Of a DNA stretch of 64,000 nucleotides, positions 1-10,148 are shown in pieces (position 1 is the first letter of the stretch; every line of letters begins with the position of its first letter). The notes beneath the pieces were generated by a model. That model was not told the origin of the DNA, made no database searches, and was given only the letters and a program-made list of their open reading frames with translations. The stretch is from Planococcus citri (lineage: Eukaryota; Arthropoda; Insecta; Hemiptera; Pseudococcidae): assembly GCF_950023065.1 (NCBI RefSeq), contig NC_088678.1, positions 64,944,460 to 65,008,459 of the forward strand. The letters run 5' to 3'. Made by a program: the position numbers and the translations under genes.

Positions 1-167
1 AACAATCAACCAAGCTGTAATACGAGTAACATTACTGAAGAGGTGGGTAATCGGTGTTCTTATTTAGCAAAGTAGCTGTCGATGCATTTAACTAGGTACC
101 TTAATAACTTCTTCAGTTCAGTGTCCGTGTCGAGTTGATTCAAATTGTCAATGATTTACCTATTATA
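1..167 (+). promoter_or_regulatory. 5' flank or 5' UTR of the SLC17-like gene
   Basis: No coding sequence is visible. Two overlapping TCAGT words at about 113-122 resemble the arthropod initiator element, which would give a 5' UTR of about 50 bases before the ATG at 168. An in-frame TAA at 105-107 closes the reading frame upstream. The same spot (…TTCTTCAG) could instead be a splice acceptor, so a further upstream exon outside the window is possible. No TATA box or clear downstream promoter element was found. Confidence 0.3.
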
Positions 168-3100
168 ATGTGTGTAGAAAATATTCTGCCGAGGTTCCCG
201 AAAAGGTATCTCATTGTGATGATGGTGTTTATTGGGTATGCGATATTTTTTGGATTACATGCCAATTTGGGGATGGCTGTGGTGGCGATGACGTCTTCTA
301 AAAATATTACAACTGAAAATGGGACTATTTTTGTAGTGAGTATCTTTCGTATCAATTTTAATGATTTATTTGTGATCTGTCACGAGAAAACCAACCTAGT
401 GTCCAAAACGTAAATTTTACAGGAAGGGCATTTGAAGTTTTGAGTCTATGTATCAGGCGATCTAAAATTTGGAGGTCCGTGAAACTTGCACCACTTTTGG
501 CCCCCATGAGTGCCAACATAACCCGATATTTTTTTTTTCAGAATCATCACATTCAAGGTTGTCAAGTCCAATAATCGAAATTTCCCAAAATCGATTTTTT
601 CGATTTTTTTGAATTTTTTGCCAAAAATGTTGCAAAAACTACGCGAGTATGAATTATTAATGAAGAATAAGTTATTATTATTAAATTTATCACGTTTCTC
701 AACAAATTTGTTCAAGGTGAAAAGAGTTGATTTTTCCAGAGTGAACCTCATTGAAATTTCAAAAAAACGGCCTAAATCCGACAAATGTGAGCCGATATCC
801 ACAAAAATTTGTATGTTGACTCCCCAGGACATACATTTCGAGAAAATCAAAAAAAAAAATTTTTTTCATTTTTTTTTGTAGTTGCTCAATTTTTTTGACC
901 TTTAATTTAGGGTCAAAAGAATCGTTCGCGAACGTTTTTAGCACCGCAGGCAGATTCAGCACCCTGAGTACTACCAATATCCACCATAAAAAAATATCGA
1001 TTTTTTGGATACTAAGTTGGTTTTCTCGTGACAGATCACATTTTCGAAATGTGTCAAATTAACGGTGACGTAGATGTTTGCTTGTAATTTTCCAAAAGAA
1101 AGAAAAAAAAAAGGTTCATGATCAATTTTGGACCCAACTGTTCGTCGAAAGATATCTTTAAAATACGATAAAAAATGTAATCAAATGGACTTCCCACATT
1201 TTAAAAATAGATGAATCACGTTAGTTGATTTCTTTTCGTATGAAAATACCTATAATTCTTGTAGGAAGCAGAATTCCACTGGACCTCGATGCAAAAAGCT
1301 ATACTAATCAGCTCGTTGGCCTATGGTCGTTTTTTCGGACCCATTGGAGGAATCCTGGCGAGTAAAATCGGAGGCAGCACGATGTATTCGTTAGGAATGT
1401 TATTCACAGCTTTGGTTACGTTTGTTTGCCTTCCTGCTTGTACATTAATTTTTACCTTTTTGTGTTTGGAAATGCACTGGCTGGTGTTTTTGAGGTATGA
1501 AAATACTTCTGTTGATCACTTCGAGCTCAGCTGTTAACTTAGCAAATTGTACTATGATGTGATTGCAGTCTTTCGCGTATGCCAGTATATTGCAATTATG
1601 GTCGAGATGGGCCCCACCTAACGAACGTGCTAAATTCATCTCGATGAGTGTGATCGGAGTGTATGGTGGTTCCATATCATCTTTTGTGGTATCTGGATGG
1701 ATGCTTCAGGAATGGAAATGGCCCATGGTGTTTTACGTCTCTGGTAAGAAGAACCTTCTCTCCTTTCTAACTTATACCCAGTTGATCCAAATGATCTTAT
1801 TTGGAGCATGGTGCAGGAATTGTTCTCTTCATTTGGACTTGTGCTTGGTGCTCGGTGGTGAAAAATGATCCTTTTGATGATAAATGGATATCTGAAGCTG
1901 AAAAGATGTACATCAAAAGGGAGCTTGATAATGAAGCCCGGGATGGTGAAGAGCTCGAATACCCTTGGATGGATATCTTGACCTGTGTGCCTTTTTGGAT
2001 CGGTTGCTTGTGTAAATTCATGACTGGAGTAGGATTCACATTCACCACGATGTATTTACCTCAGTATATTAAAGGTTGGTAAGGTTTGGGTAGAGTTAAC
2101 GATACTTCGAGTGGTTCGATTAAATTTGAATCTTTTCCCCAGATACCACTGATACAGATATTAAACGAATTGGATATATTTCGGTTATTCCTCAGATATG
2201 CTCAGTTATCGCGATGCCATTGGCTGGATACCTTTTTGATAATATTAGATCAAACAAGAGATTGTCTTTGACCAATGTAAGTTATCTGCAGAAATATATA
2301 TCCTACATCTTTTAAAGGAGTGGGGGGGGGGTGGATAAGATTAGATCACGTTTGAACAGATTTAATCTGATCAAATCAAAGCTGCAGGGTGTCCACAAGT
2401 CTGGAAACTTGGAAATAATAGTTCTAATGTGTCATTTTTTCACCAGAAATTGCTAAAAAAAACTTTTCTTTTGCTGAAATTGAGCAAGTCCATGCTCACG
2501 AATCAAGTGGAAAACTTTTTCTAACCTTTCCATTGTTTCTTCGAAATTAGTGCCAGAAATTTTGATATCGTCGACGTATTTCGTAACACCATCTTCGTTA
2601 TCTATTACCTGATTAATCATATGGACAAATAGTCCTGATGAAACTTTCAAACCATATGGTAATCTTGTGAATTCATAAATTTGGCCTTCTACCTGAAATG
2701 CTATAAACTTGCACAATTCAGGATCGAGCACAAGTTGCCAGAAACTTGCTGTGAAATCTAGGGTACAAAATAGCCTATCACCAGCATTGTCATATAGCAA
2801 ACTTGAAATCGTGTTTGGTTCGGTTAGAACGTTCATTAAAAATTTATTCAATTCATCCGCATCTAGGCACAAATGAATATCGCCATTTTTCGCAAAAATT
2901 CTCAATTTTTGGTCTAAAATTATACAGAAGAAAATTGTTTTTTTTTTCAATCAAAAAGTTGCCAAATATTTTGTAGTTCAACTTTTTCGGCAAACATTGT
3001 AAAAAGGAATTGCCAAAATGTCCTGCCTTTTGCTGGAACTAAACAAGTTTCTATCGAGTTTCATGTTTAGATCTTAATTAAAAAACGAAAAGTTCTGGTT

Positions 3101-4682
3101 TTTTTGATAATTTTTTTTTTTTGGATTAAAAATGTATTGCCTATGTTTTGTCACTTTTTTGGTTACTTAATACTTTTTTGAGCGTTTTAGGTTACTGAAG
3201 TCACTTTTTTTGAGAAAAAAATTTAGGAGCCCTGGAATTTCAAAAAACTATTGATTAAGTTAATTGAGTAATGTTGACATTAAAACAAGATATTTCTTTA
3301 TGAAGTCGTCCTATTTTTGGAATTGTAAATTTTCCAGAGGTTTTGCCTTTACTCCCCTCGGGCCATTTAACATCAAAATGACAAAAAGACGAAAAGACGA
3401 AAAGATGAAAAGATGAAATGACGAAAAGACAAAAAGACAAAAAGATGGACAGATGGAAAGATGGAAAGACATGTCTTTCTGTCTTTCCATCTGCAAATTA
3501 TTAATACAACTCTTGTTCTTTTAACAGAACGCCTCTCTTTTTAAAAATGTTGATACAATCAAATTGAGCTCAGCATGTTGAAATCTTGATTTTTCCCACT
3601 AAACCCCCCAAAAAAATTGTCCATCAAGTTTAAATAAGGGCCACCCTATTGAGCACACAGTCATGCTTGAAAAAAAAGGGCACAACTGTAGATCTATTAA
3701 CGATATTTGGAGCTCATGACGTTCGGAAAATTTGACACCCCCCCCCCAACCTGATTGCATGCATAATTCGTTTATTAAGAATCTGGAAAATTGGAGGAAT
3801 CGGTCTGGAAAACTGGGAAAAGTCAGGGAAAATATTTCCAGAAATGAGTGGACACCCTGAGCTGATCTAATCTAGTAAAATCAACCAAGTCTGATCAGAT
3901 TTGACCGCATTCAGCCAGGTCTTTTTCATTGAATCTGATAAAGTCTGATCAGATCTAATCCGATTAAAACATTGATCTAACCTGATGAAATTGGATTTAG
4001 GGATCGAGATTTGATCTGATCTGATTAGATCCAATAATATTTCAGTAGATCGTGACTTTTTATTTGATTTTTTTCTCGTCCTCTAGGCTCATAAATCATA
4101 CGCTTGTCTTGGTTTACTCATGAGTGCCGGAGCATACCTGGTAGCTGGTTTGTGGTCAAATTTTACTATTTGCATCGTTTGTGTATCCCTGTTCTCATTT
4201 TTCATCACTTTTGTGGTGCTGGAAATTCAGTGAGTAGTAAAAATTGTTTGTCAATTGATGGTCTGAAATTTGATTTTATATTCGAATTGTTTATTTTATT
4301 CAGAGTCCTGTTGTTGGATTTGGCCCCCAGATATGCTGCTTTTATGCATGCAATCGCCACCTCAGGGTATACTTTGGCCAACGTTCTGACTCCAATTACT
4401 GTTGGGTTGATTGTCACATCTAAAGTGGGTATTTCAGATCGCAAAAGGTCAACTTAAAGGGAGGAAAATTGAATTTACTGATTGGTGAATTTTTTTCAAT
4501 TTTAGAGTCGTTTACTGTGGAGCAGTTGCTTCTTCATATTTAGTGCTCTGTATATTTTGGTGGCGTTGCTGTGTTTGAAATTCAGTTCGGGTCAACTACA
4601 GAAATGGGCTAATTACTCGTCCACTGAACGAGGAGATGAAATGAAGAAAATGCGCAAAAATGTACAATTACCGAATAAGTAA
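168..4682 (+). CDS. SLC17-family major facilitator transporter (sialin / Na-phosphate cotransporter-like), eight exons
   Basis: Predicted multi-pass membrane carrier for organic or inorganic anions; the substrate cannot be read from sequence. Exons that keep frame with GT-AG borders: 168-335, 1265-1494, 1569-1743, 1817-2074, 2143-2276, 4087-4229, 4304-4424, 4506-4682, about 468 residues, the usual SLC17 length. Visible family marks are PKRY before TM1 with the GLHANLGMAVVAM helix, a glycine-rich TM2/3 segment (GRFFGPIGGILASKIGG), the TM4-5 loop SRWAPPNERAKF, the TM6 segment GGIVLFIWT, a helix with DLAPRYAAFMHAIATSGYTL, and a last helix followed by SSGQLQKWA. ATG168 is the first in-frame ATG after a stop. 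Exon 2 needs one extra base near 1457-1461 to join exon 3 in frame. Introns 1 and 5 hold transposable elements. The exon 4 donor (GTTGGT, 2075) is weak but is the only one tried that keeps the frame. Confidence 0.85.
371..1040. mobile_element. 670-bp terminal-inverted-repeat element (MITE-like) in intron 1
   Basis: The two ends are inverted copies of each other for about 35 bases with two or three mismatches, starting TGTGATCTGTCACGAGAAAA on the left (371) and mirrored at 1006-1040. The inside holds no credible ORF. It contains a 12-base palindrome CGTTCGCGAACG at 923-934. Superfamily not assigned; no clean target-site duplication is visible because the flanks are T-rich. Confidence 0.6.
2453..2950 (-). 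pseudogene. Ty3/Gypsy-type reverse transcriptase fragment
   Basis: A 165-codon open stretch on the minus strand matches the middle of an LTR-retrotransposon reverse transcriptase: a LCLDADELN start, the LDFTASFWQL block, LPYGLKVSSGLF, and the catalytic YVDDI box. Protease, RNase H, integrase and LTRs are all absent, so it is a relic inside the surrounding TIR element. It runs antisense to the host transporter gene. There is no internal stop within the fragment. Confidence 0.8.
3374..3492. repeat. (GACGAAAA / GACAAAAA)n simple repeat ending in a hairpin
   Basis: About 100 bases of 8-10 base GACAAAAA, GACGAAAA and GATGGAAA units. It ends in a 12-base perfect stem: 3459-3470 (AGATGGAAAGAC) pairs with 3481-3492 (GTCTTTCCATCT) around a 10-base loop. 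Confidence 0.75.
3860..4050. repeat. Degenerate TCTGATCAGATC-rich stretch
   Basis: This part of intron 5 is crowded with variants of CTGATCAGATC and GATCTGATC, a self-complementary word. The same words occur at 2330-2384 on the other side of the TIR element, so the element split one such stretch in two. A related stretch lies at about 16470-16600. Confidence 0.55.
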
Positions 4683-4738
4683 ATGCGATTGATGAAACGT
4701 ATTGCTTTGGCCAATGCTTGAAAAAAAAAAACGTAGAA

Positions 4739-4753
4739 AATAAACGAATAAAT
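4739..4753 (+). terminator. Polyadenylation signals of the SLC17-like gene
   Basis: Two AATAAA hexamers (4739-4744 and 4748-4753) lie 57-70 bases after the stop codon at 4680-4682, the normal place for a poly(A) signal. Confidence 0.55.
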
Positions 4754-5378
4754 TACTACAGTTATCTACGAATTTAAAAACGAAAAATGAATTATAAAAA
4801 AAAGAAACGATTCATTAACCGTAAACAATGAACTCGTAATCGTAGCTAGGTTGGCACTATACGAATGTTTAATTAATTCTAATAATAAATTCAACACTGA
4901 GCATCTTTCATCAATAAATAACTTATTCTTAACGAATAATCGAACAAAAGAATAATAAAATAAAAAAAAAAACATCTAATATCGATACCATGGATCGACT
5001 TTCTACACGAGCATTTAAAATAGTACATACACGAATATAAAAATATAATAATTGAAATTTCGAGACGAGTATCGATAAAATGGGGGAAATGATCTTTTAT
5101 GCACACATTGTTTCTGTTTCGTCACATTTCTGGCTTCCTGATGTGAAAACTTTCATCTTTGAGGAACACAACACTATCTGCCAGTGTGACGTTTCGATAC
5201 TCGACTCAAAAAAATCATGTTTTTGATTTTTCTCAATCGTTCAACACAAATAAAAATACAATATTTATACAAGGCGAGGATTAGTTATGCGATTGAATCC
5301 TCTTTTATGAACTGACCTAAAAGACTAGCATATGTCCGAACTAATTAATTAAATACCGGCTGGCTGAAGCTCGATTTG
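4754..5378. other. Intergenic spacer between convergent genes
   Basis: A+T-rich sequence between the plus-strand transporter and the minus-strand mucin-like gene. It probably holds the 3' UTR of the latter. No exact AATAAA was found on the minus strand; ATTAAA variants occur. No gene is seen. Confidence 0.4.
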
Positions 5379-8300
5379 TTATGGCAATGTGATTGGAATG
5401 AAATTTCGCGGATTTCCAGCCCTAGGAGAGAACCTAACCCTAACCGGATTTTTTTCAGCTTCTCCTACATTCAGGAAGGTATTCCAATCGACAAAGAAAT
5501 ACAAACCGTTCGGTTTGCCTGTTGGGAGATCTTCTGGAGTAGGTGCATCGCTCGCCGTCTCTCCTCCGCCAAAAGACGCTGCCAAGTCTGGGATTGGGGC
5601 ACTGCCACTGGTGTTGTTGGTGGGCTGTTGACGTTTGACTTCGTTTTTATGAGCTTCCAGAAGGTTTTGCAATTCTTCGGTGGATAAAGGATTGGGTGCA
5701 TCGATCGCCTGCGTAAGATCGGTTAGATTGGTCCGAGTTGAGTATGTGCTGACAATGGATGACTCGTCAGAGTTGAAGTTCAAGTCGGAATTTGTTTTGA
5801 GATCGATGGTTTTATCTTTGTAGTGTTTGAGTTTTGATTTGGTTTTGGCAACGATGTTGCGCAGTTCGGATAAGAATGGGTCTTTGATGGCGGCTTCGTC
5901 GCTCACCAAAGAGGTAATGGTTTCTAAGTGGGTTTCGATTTCTTCGACCGATATGTTGTCTTGATGCGATAGTTTCTTAATGGTTTCGATTACGTGGTGG
6001 ATTTTACGTAATTTCGATTCGTCGCCAAGGGTTTCCAAGTGGATTGTGGGGTGGAAAACGTGGCCTTTTTCGTGAGGTACGTAATTGAAAGGTAGAGCTG
6101 TGAGGGAGTCTAAGCTCTCGAAAAGAGGCTCGGTATCGTTGAAGGTGAGATTGGTTTCTTCGAAAGTTGTCGGGTTGGTTTCCTCGATTGAGGTGGGATT
6201 TGGATCATCGATCGAGGTGGGTTTAGGATCATCGATCGAGGTGGGTTCAGCATCCTCAATGGTGGTGGAATTGGTTTCCAAGTTGTTGGGGGAACTGCTC
6301 AGATCAACAGTTGTGAAATTTATTGGTTTGCCATTGCCCAACATTTTTTGCTGACGTGTCATTCTGTGAAGCAACGATGTATGCAGGGATCTCCTAGGCA
6401 GAAGGCCAAAAGAAGCCAGCAGATCTTTCATGTCATCACTCACCGGTAATCTTTCACTTGGCCGGCCGAAATCGATGGGGATTTTCTTGAAATTGGCGTA
6501 GGAATGCGGATCGATGGTCGGAGTGACTGGATCACGTTTCATCAACATCTCCTCGAGGTAATTATTGGTGGTGGTTGTTGTGGTGAAAACTGGAAGTTGG
6601 TCTCTGATTTGACCATCTGGTTTAAGTAATCCCAGAGCAATCAACATGGTTCTCATTTCACTCGTCAGTACATCTCCACTAGGTGCAGGAGTTTTGACTG
6701 TGGTGGGTTCAGTGGTGCGTTTAGGCCATGATCCGAACTCTTCGTCGAGGATTTTCTTCAGATTGATCAAATCCGAAGGTTTAATTTGGTGTTTTTTGTG
6801 ATCAGTGGAACATTCTGTTGTACTGATGGGTAAAGTGGTGTTGATGGTTGATGCAGAGGTCGATTGAGTGGTTGGAATAGGTGTCTGAGTGGTTGTTGTG
6901 GTAGTTGTAGTGGCTGTTGAGATGGTTGCAGGTTCAGTTACAGTGGTCGAAGTGGTACTGGTGACTACGACAGTCGTGCTAGGAGTGGTACTAGAGTACG
7001 TGCTGCTGATCTCTTCTCTGGTGATTTCTGATACGGTGGAAGAAGTTGGAAGCGATTCAGTCGTCATACCTCTGGGTGTGGTGGTCTCGACAGTCCTCTC
7101 GATTACCGAAGGTTCTCTATAAGGTGTGGGCAGAAACCCAGGAGTGGTTTGTTGCAGCGAATTGGAGTACTTGCTGGAGGCGTAAATGTCTTCGATGGAT
7201 GGTGAGAAAATAGTAGCTTTGGTGGTGACCTCTGGGAAGAATTGTGGTTGGAATTTAGTCAACACGGTGGTCTTGTTTTTCTGCGGTTTTTTACCAGGTC
7301 TTTTCGATGGTCTTTTGGAGATCTGTCTGACTGGCAGCTCTGTCGAAAGGTCTAGAAACTGGTGTTGGTGTTTCTTTTTCTGATGGGTTGTTTCTTCGAC
7401 GATACTATCGGTGACTGGGATCGGTTTGAAGGATAGTAATTTATTGATTTCCAAAGGCTTGACTGATTCGAACATCTGGAAGGGGTCTCGTTTCGTGACC
7501 CCGAAAGATGCGGATTTCTTTGTAGTCATCGATGTTGGAGCCACTTCTGGTAGATTCCAATCAGGTCGGTGGTTCTTGGGCACCTCGTTGAAGTCTTCGA
7601 TGAACTTCAACGTATCAGGGTACCCGTAATCAAGGGGGGATTTTGGCTTCGACCCGGAAGGTTTACCGAATAAGAAATCGGTGTAGGGATGTCGTTTGAA
7701 ATCTTGCCTTTTTATCGAGGGTGGAGGCGGAAGATCGAACTCGTGATCGATACGTTCGAGTTTATTGACAACTACTGGTACTGGATCTTGCGTAGTCGTA
7801 CTGGCGTAATCCATTACTTGATTTTCTATCAGTCTAATTGTAGTTCGTGCTTGCGCCTGTGGCTCGCCTCTCTTACTCTCGTTACTCTGTTCTCCTCCAA
7901 TAATCGCGGTTACCGGAGGTTTCGTGTACAATACTTGTAAATTAGAATTAGTCAAATCCGAATTACCTTGCATGACCGGCAGCACGACCATCAGGTTACG
8001 TTCGTAACCGGTGCGCGATTTATTATTGTTACTGTTGTTGTCATCGTTGGTGTTATTGAAGAAGGCGGCGGCGGCGGCGATGCCACCAGTTGTATTATTA
8101 TTTTCGCCGGCGGAATGTTTCACTCCTTCGTCATCGGTGCCTCCGAACGTGTAATCGAAACCGTCTAACACGGTCCAGTTGAACTTGGTGAAATGTTCCA
8201 AGTATGTGGAATTGGAATCTACGCTATTCGCGTAATCGGTGACGATGAAATTCGAAGCGTCTGTTTCGTTATCAGCATGCTCGAACGAAGGAGGGGTGGT

Positions 8301-8453
8301 GGAGTTCGATGACCCATCGGTTGAGTTGAAGACGAATCCGTGTGGTGTGGGCAGTGTCGTGATGTTTGACCATTCCGGTGTCGTGGTCTCGTCTGCGGCG
8401 GTTAGCGAGTAAGCGCAGAATACAGCGAGTAACCACAGGGTTCTTCTGCAGGG
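5379..8453 (-). CDS. Secreted threonine/serine-rich mucin-like protein, last exon (1,024 codons)
   Basis: The frame is open from a splice acceptor (TTTCCAG, at 8454-8460) to a TAA/TGA-type stop at 5379. The first residues (RRTLWLLAVFCAYSLTAA) are the hydrophobic core and cleavage region of a signal peptide, so the initiator Met lies on an unfound upstream exon. Numbered from the exon start: an Asn-rich N-terminal part with many N-glycosylation sequons, a Thr-rich mucin-type block at about 455-550, two copies of a D/E-M-K/R-xx-L-xx-x-GLL motif at about 596-612 and 671-687, tandem PTSIDDP/N-type repeats at about 734-774, a charged helical region at about 805-885, and a compact C-terminal module (about 983-1024, GLYFFVDWNTFLN). 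This is expected to be an O-glycosylated extracellular or matrix protein. I do not recognise the family. Codon use is richer in G+C than the surroundings, which supports a real gene. Confidence 0.8.
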   Translation of the reverse strand, partial: PCRRTLWLLAVFCAYSLTAADETTTPEWSNITTLPTPHGFVFNSTDGSSNSTTPPSFEHADNETDASNFIVTDYANSVDSNSTYLEHFTKFNWTVLDGFDYTFGGTDDEGVKHSAGENNNTTGGIAAAAAFFNNTNDDNNSNNNKSRTGYERNLMVVLPVMQGNSDLTNSNLQVLYTKPPVTAIIGGEQSNESKRGEPQAQARTTIRLIENQVMDYASTTTQDPVPVVVNKLERIDHEFDLPPPPSIKRQDFKRHPYTDFLFGKPSGSKPKSPLDYGYPDTLKFIEDFNEVPKNHRPDWNLPEVAPTSMTTKKSASFGVTKRDPFQMFESVKPLEINKLLSFKPIPVTDSIVEETTHQKKKHQHQFLDLSTELPVRQISKRPSKRPGKKPQKNKTTVLTKFQPQFFPEVTTKATIFSPSIEDIYASSKYSNSLQQTTPGFLPTPYREPSVIERTVETTTPRGMTTESLPTSSTVSEITREEISSTYSSTTPSTTVVVTSTTSTTVTEPATISTATTTTTTTTQTPIPTTQSTSASTINTTLPISTTECSTDHKKHQIKPSDLINLKKILDEEFGSWPKRTTEPTTVKTPAPSGDVLTSEMRTMLIALGLLKPDGQIRDQLPVFTTTTTTNNYLEEMLMKRDPVTPTIDPHSYANFKKIPIDFGRPSERLPVSDDMKDLLASFGLLPRRSLHTSLLHRMTRQQKMLGNGKPINFTTVDLSSSPNNLETNSTTIEDAEPTSIDDPKPTSIDDPNPTSIEETNPTTFEETNLTFNDTEPLFESLDSLTALPFNYVPHEKGHVFHPTIHLETLGDESKLRKIHHVIETIKKLSHQDNISVEEIETHLETITSLVSDEAAIKDPFLSELRNIVAKTKSKLKHYKDKTIDLKTNSDLNFNSDESSIVSTYSTRTNLTDLTQAIDAPNPLSTEELQNLLEAHKNEVKRQQPTNNTSGSAPIPDLAASFGGGETASDAPTPEDLPTGKPNGLYFFVDWNTFLNVGEAEKNPVRVRFSPRAGNPRNFIPITLP
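6132..6254 (-). repeat. In-frame tandem repeat coding PTSIDDP/N units
   Basis: Four to five copies of a roughly 30-base unit encode E/D-P-x-PTSIDD and PTSIEE/PTTFEE variants. Neighbouring copies share ATCGATCGAGGTGGG on the plus strand, indicating recent unit duplication within the mucin-like exon. Confidence 0.7.
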
Positions 8454-9352
8454 CTGGAAAAAATTAGAAAGAAAATCTCGTTAAAAGATTGTAGGTAATG
8501 AACATTTATTCAATTTGGAATGAAACAGAAATTGTAAAAAGTAATTTAAAAAGCTTGAAACATCTTGACAGAAGGAGCTTTGAAGTTTCAGTCTAGAATG
8601 TTAATGTATTTCAGGGTGACTCAGGTCGGGAATGTTGAAAAATCAGGTCGAAAAGCAAAAAAAAAAAAAATCTAGAAATCGAATAAAAAATCTGTGATTG
8701 TCGAAATTCGAGAATTCATTCTTGATTAAATTGAGTGAAATTAATTGTTGTAAGCACATAATTCTATCACAGCATTTTGTTTTCACACAGAAAAGTTTTG
8801 ATTGATTTTCATTTTGGGGAAGGAGGAACAGAGATAGTCTGCAAAGAATGAAAAATTGAAAAGTTAAGAGACATCGAGGTATTCTCAATTGATTGAAAAA
8901 TTATGTGGCATATGGAAATTTCTCTGTAATTTTTTTCTGAAAATAACGAGGTTGAATGTTTAAGTGTCAAACTCAAAAAAATTTGCAAAACGTGCCCAAA
9001 TTTGGTTTCTATTACCTTCGAGAATTTTGCAATTGATTTGATATTTTCAAAAATATGTATCAATGGTTATATTTCTGGATGATTTTAACTTTCAAGTAGG
9101 TTTTTAATTTTGTTCAAGTAAACATTTTTTGGTGCTGCTGAATTTTTTGAATTTTGGAGAATATTTGAGGACTCAAATTTGACAATTTTTCTTTTCAAAC
9201 AAATCAAAATTCAAGTAATATGTAATCCATTGAAGAAAGTCGAAGTGTGATTCATAGTCCATTTTTGACCTAATGAATAGATTTGGGGTGGTTTTGAGTT
9301 GTTCTGGAGCCTCTAAATGCATTTTTGGATTTTCTGGGTTTGAAAAAATTCT
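8454..9352. other. Non-coding, intron of the mucin-like gene
   Basis: The minus-strand acceptor at 8454-8460 shows that the gene's intron lies here. The sequence is A+T-rich with no credible exon. Confidence 0.5.
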
Positions 9353-10148
9353 GTGAAACGAGGCCAATTTGCCCCTTTAGATCAATTTTGACACAAATGT
9401 TCAAAATTTATACTTTCTTCGGGCTCAAATTCGTAATTAATTACATATGTTTTTTTTGTCATTTCAAAAAAATCATGTGTTTTTTTACCATTTTTCGAGT
9501 TTTAACATTTTTTATACATTTTTTCCCTTTTTTTTGAAATTATTTTTTTTAACCCAAAAAGTTTTCAATTTTGAAATAGTGTAATCTCCCCCCCCCCCCA
9601 CTATCTGTTTGATAGTGCTGTATTTTATTTAGCCAAACATCCACTGAAGAAAAAAAATTTTGTGAACAAACTGTGGACGCTAAAAGGCCTAGATTCTAAG
9701 GCGTCCTTAAATAAAGATTTATTCATTCATTCTCTCATCTGTTCTGTCGATCTGAAAAACGGGTTGGGCCGTATTTCAGCGTTGAGCTTTAATTCTATGA
9801 AACAAGGCTAACTGGCCCTTTTTGATCAATTTTGACACAAATTTTCAAAATCTATACTTTCTTTTGACGCAAATTCGTTATTAATCAGATATGTTTTTTT
9901 TACCATTTTTCGATTTTCAAAATTTTTTATTGATTTTTTCCTTTTTTTTCAAAATTGTTTTTTTAAATCAAAAAACTTTTCAATTTTGAAATAGTGTAAC
10001 CTCCCCCCCCCCCCCTCCCGCTATCTGCTTGATAGTGCTGTATTTTATTTGGCTTTATTATTTTGAGGTCCAAAAATCCACTGAAAATCTCTCATCTGTT
10101 CTTGTCGATCTGGAAAACGGATTGGGCTGTATTTCAGTTGAGCTTTAG
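9353..10148. repeat. Diverged tandem duplication, about 350-440 bp per copy
   Basis: Copy A (9353-9791) and copy B (9797-10148) share the same order of blocks: GAAACxAGGC..., ACACAAAT.TTCAAAAT, a C-run followed by CTATCTG.TTGATAGTGCTG, and CTCTCATCTGTTCT to TTGAGCTTTA. Copy A is longer because it carries an inserted LINE tail at about 9650-9729. Confidence 0.75.
9650..9729 (+). mobile_element. Minimal LINE 3' end (hairpin plus ATTC tail)
   Basis: This insert is absent from the second copy of the surrounding duplication. It contains a 6-bp stem GGACGC (9675-9680) / GCGTCC (9701-9706), then TTAAATAAA and an ATTCATTCATTC tail, the layout of a non-LTR retrotransposon 3' end. Everything upstream is missing, as in an extreme 5' truncation. 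Confidence 0.5.

Larger units (their letters stand above)
2385..3859. mobile_element. TIR element of about 1.5 kb, hAT-like ends, in intron 5
   Basis: The outermost bases CAGGGTGTCCAC are repeated in inverse at 3848-3859 (GTGGACACCCTG), followed inward on both sides by CTGGAAA. The element is flanked by AGCTG on both sides (2380-2384 and 3860-3864), a candidate 5-bp target-site duplication. CAGGG-type ends are common in hAT elements, although those normally make 8-bp duplications, so the superfamily is uncertain. No transposase is present. A Ty3/Gypsy reverse-transcriptase fragment and a GACGAAAA-type simple repeat lie inside, so it is a composite, non-autonomous copy. Confidence 0.55.

Noticed and set aside
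446..850. 134-codon minus-strand frame in intron 1 of the transporter
   Set aside because: Lies wholly inside the TIR element, is Phe/Lys/Asn-rich low-complexity, and has no similarity to a transposase that I can see.
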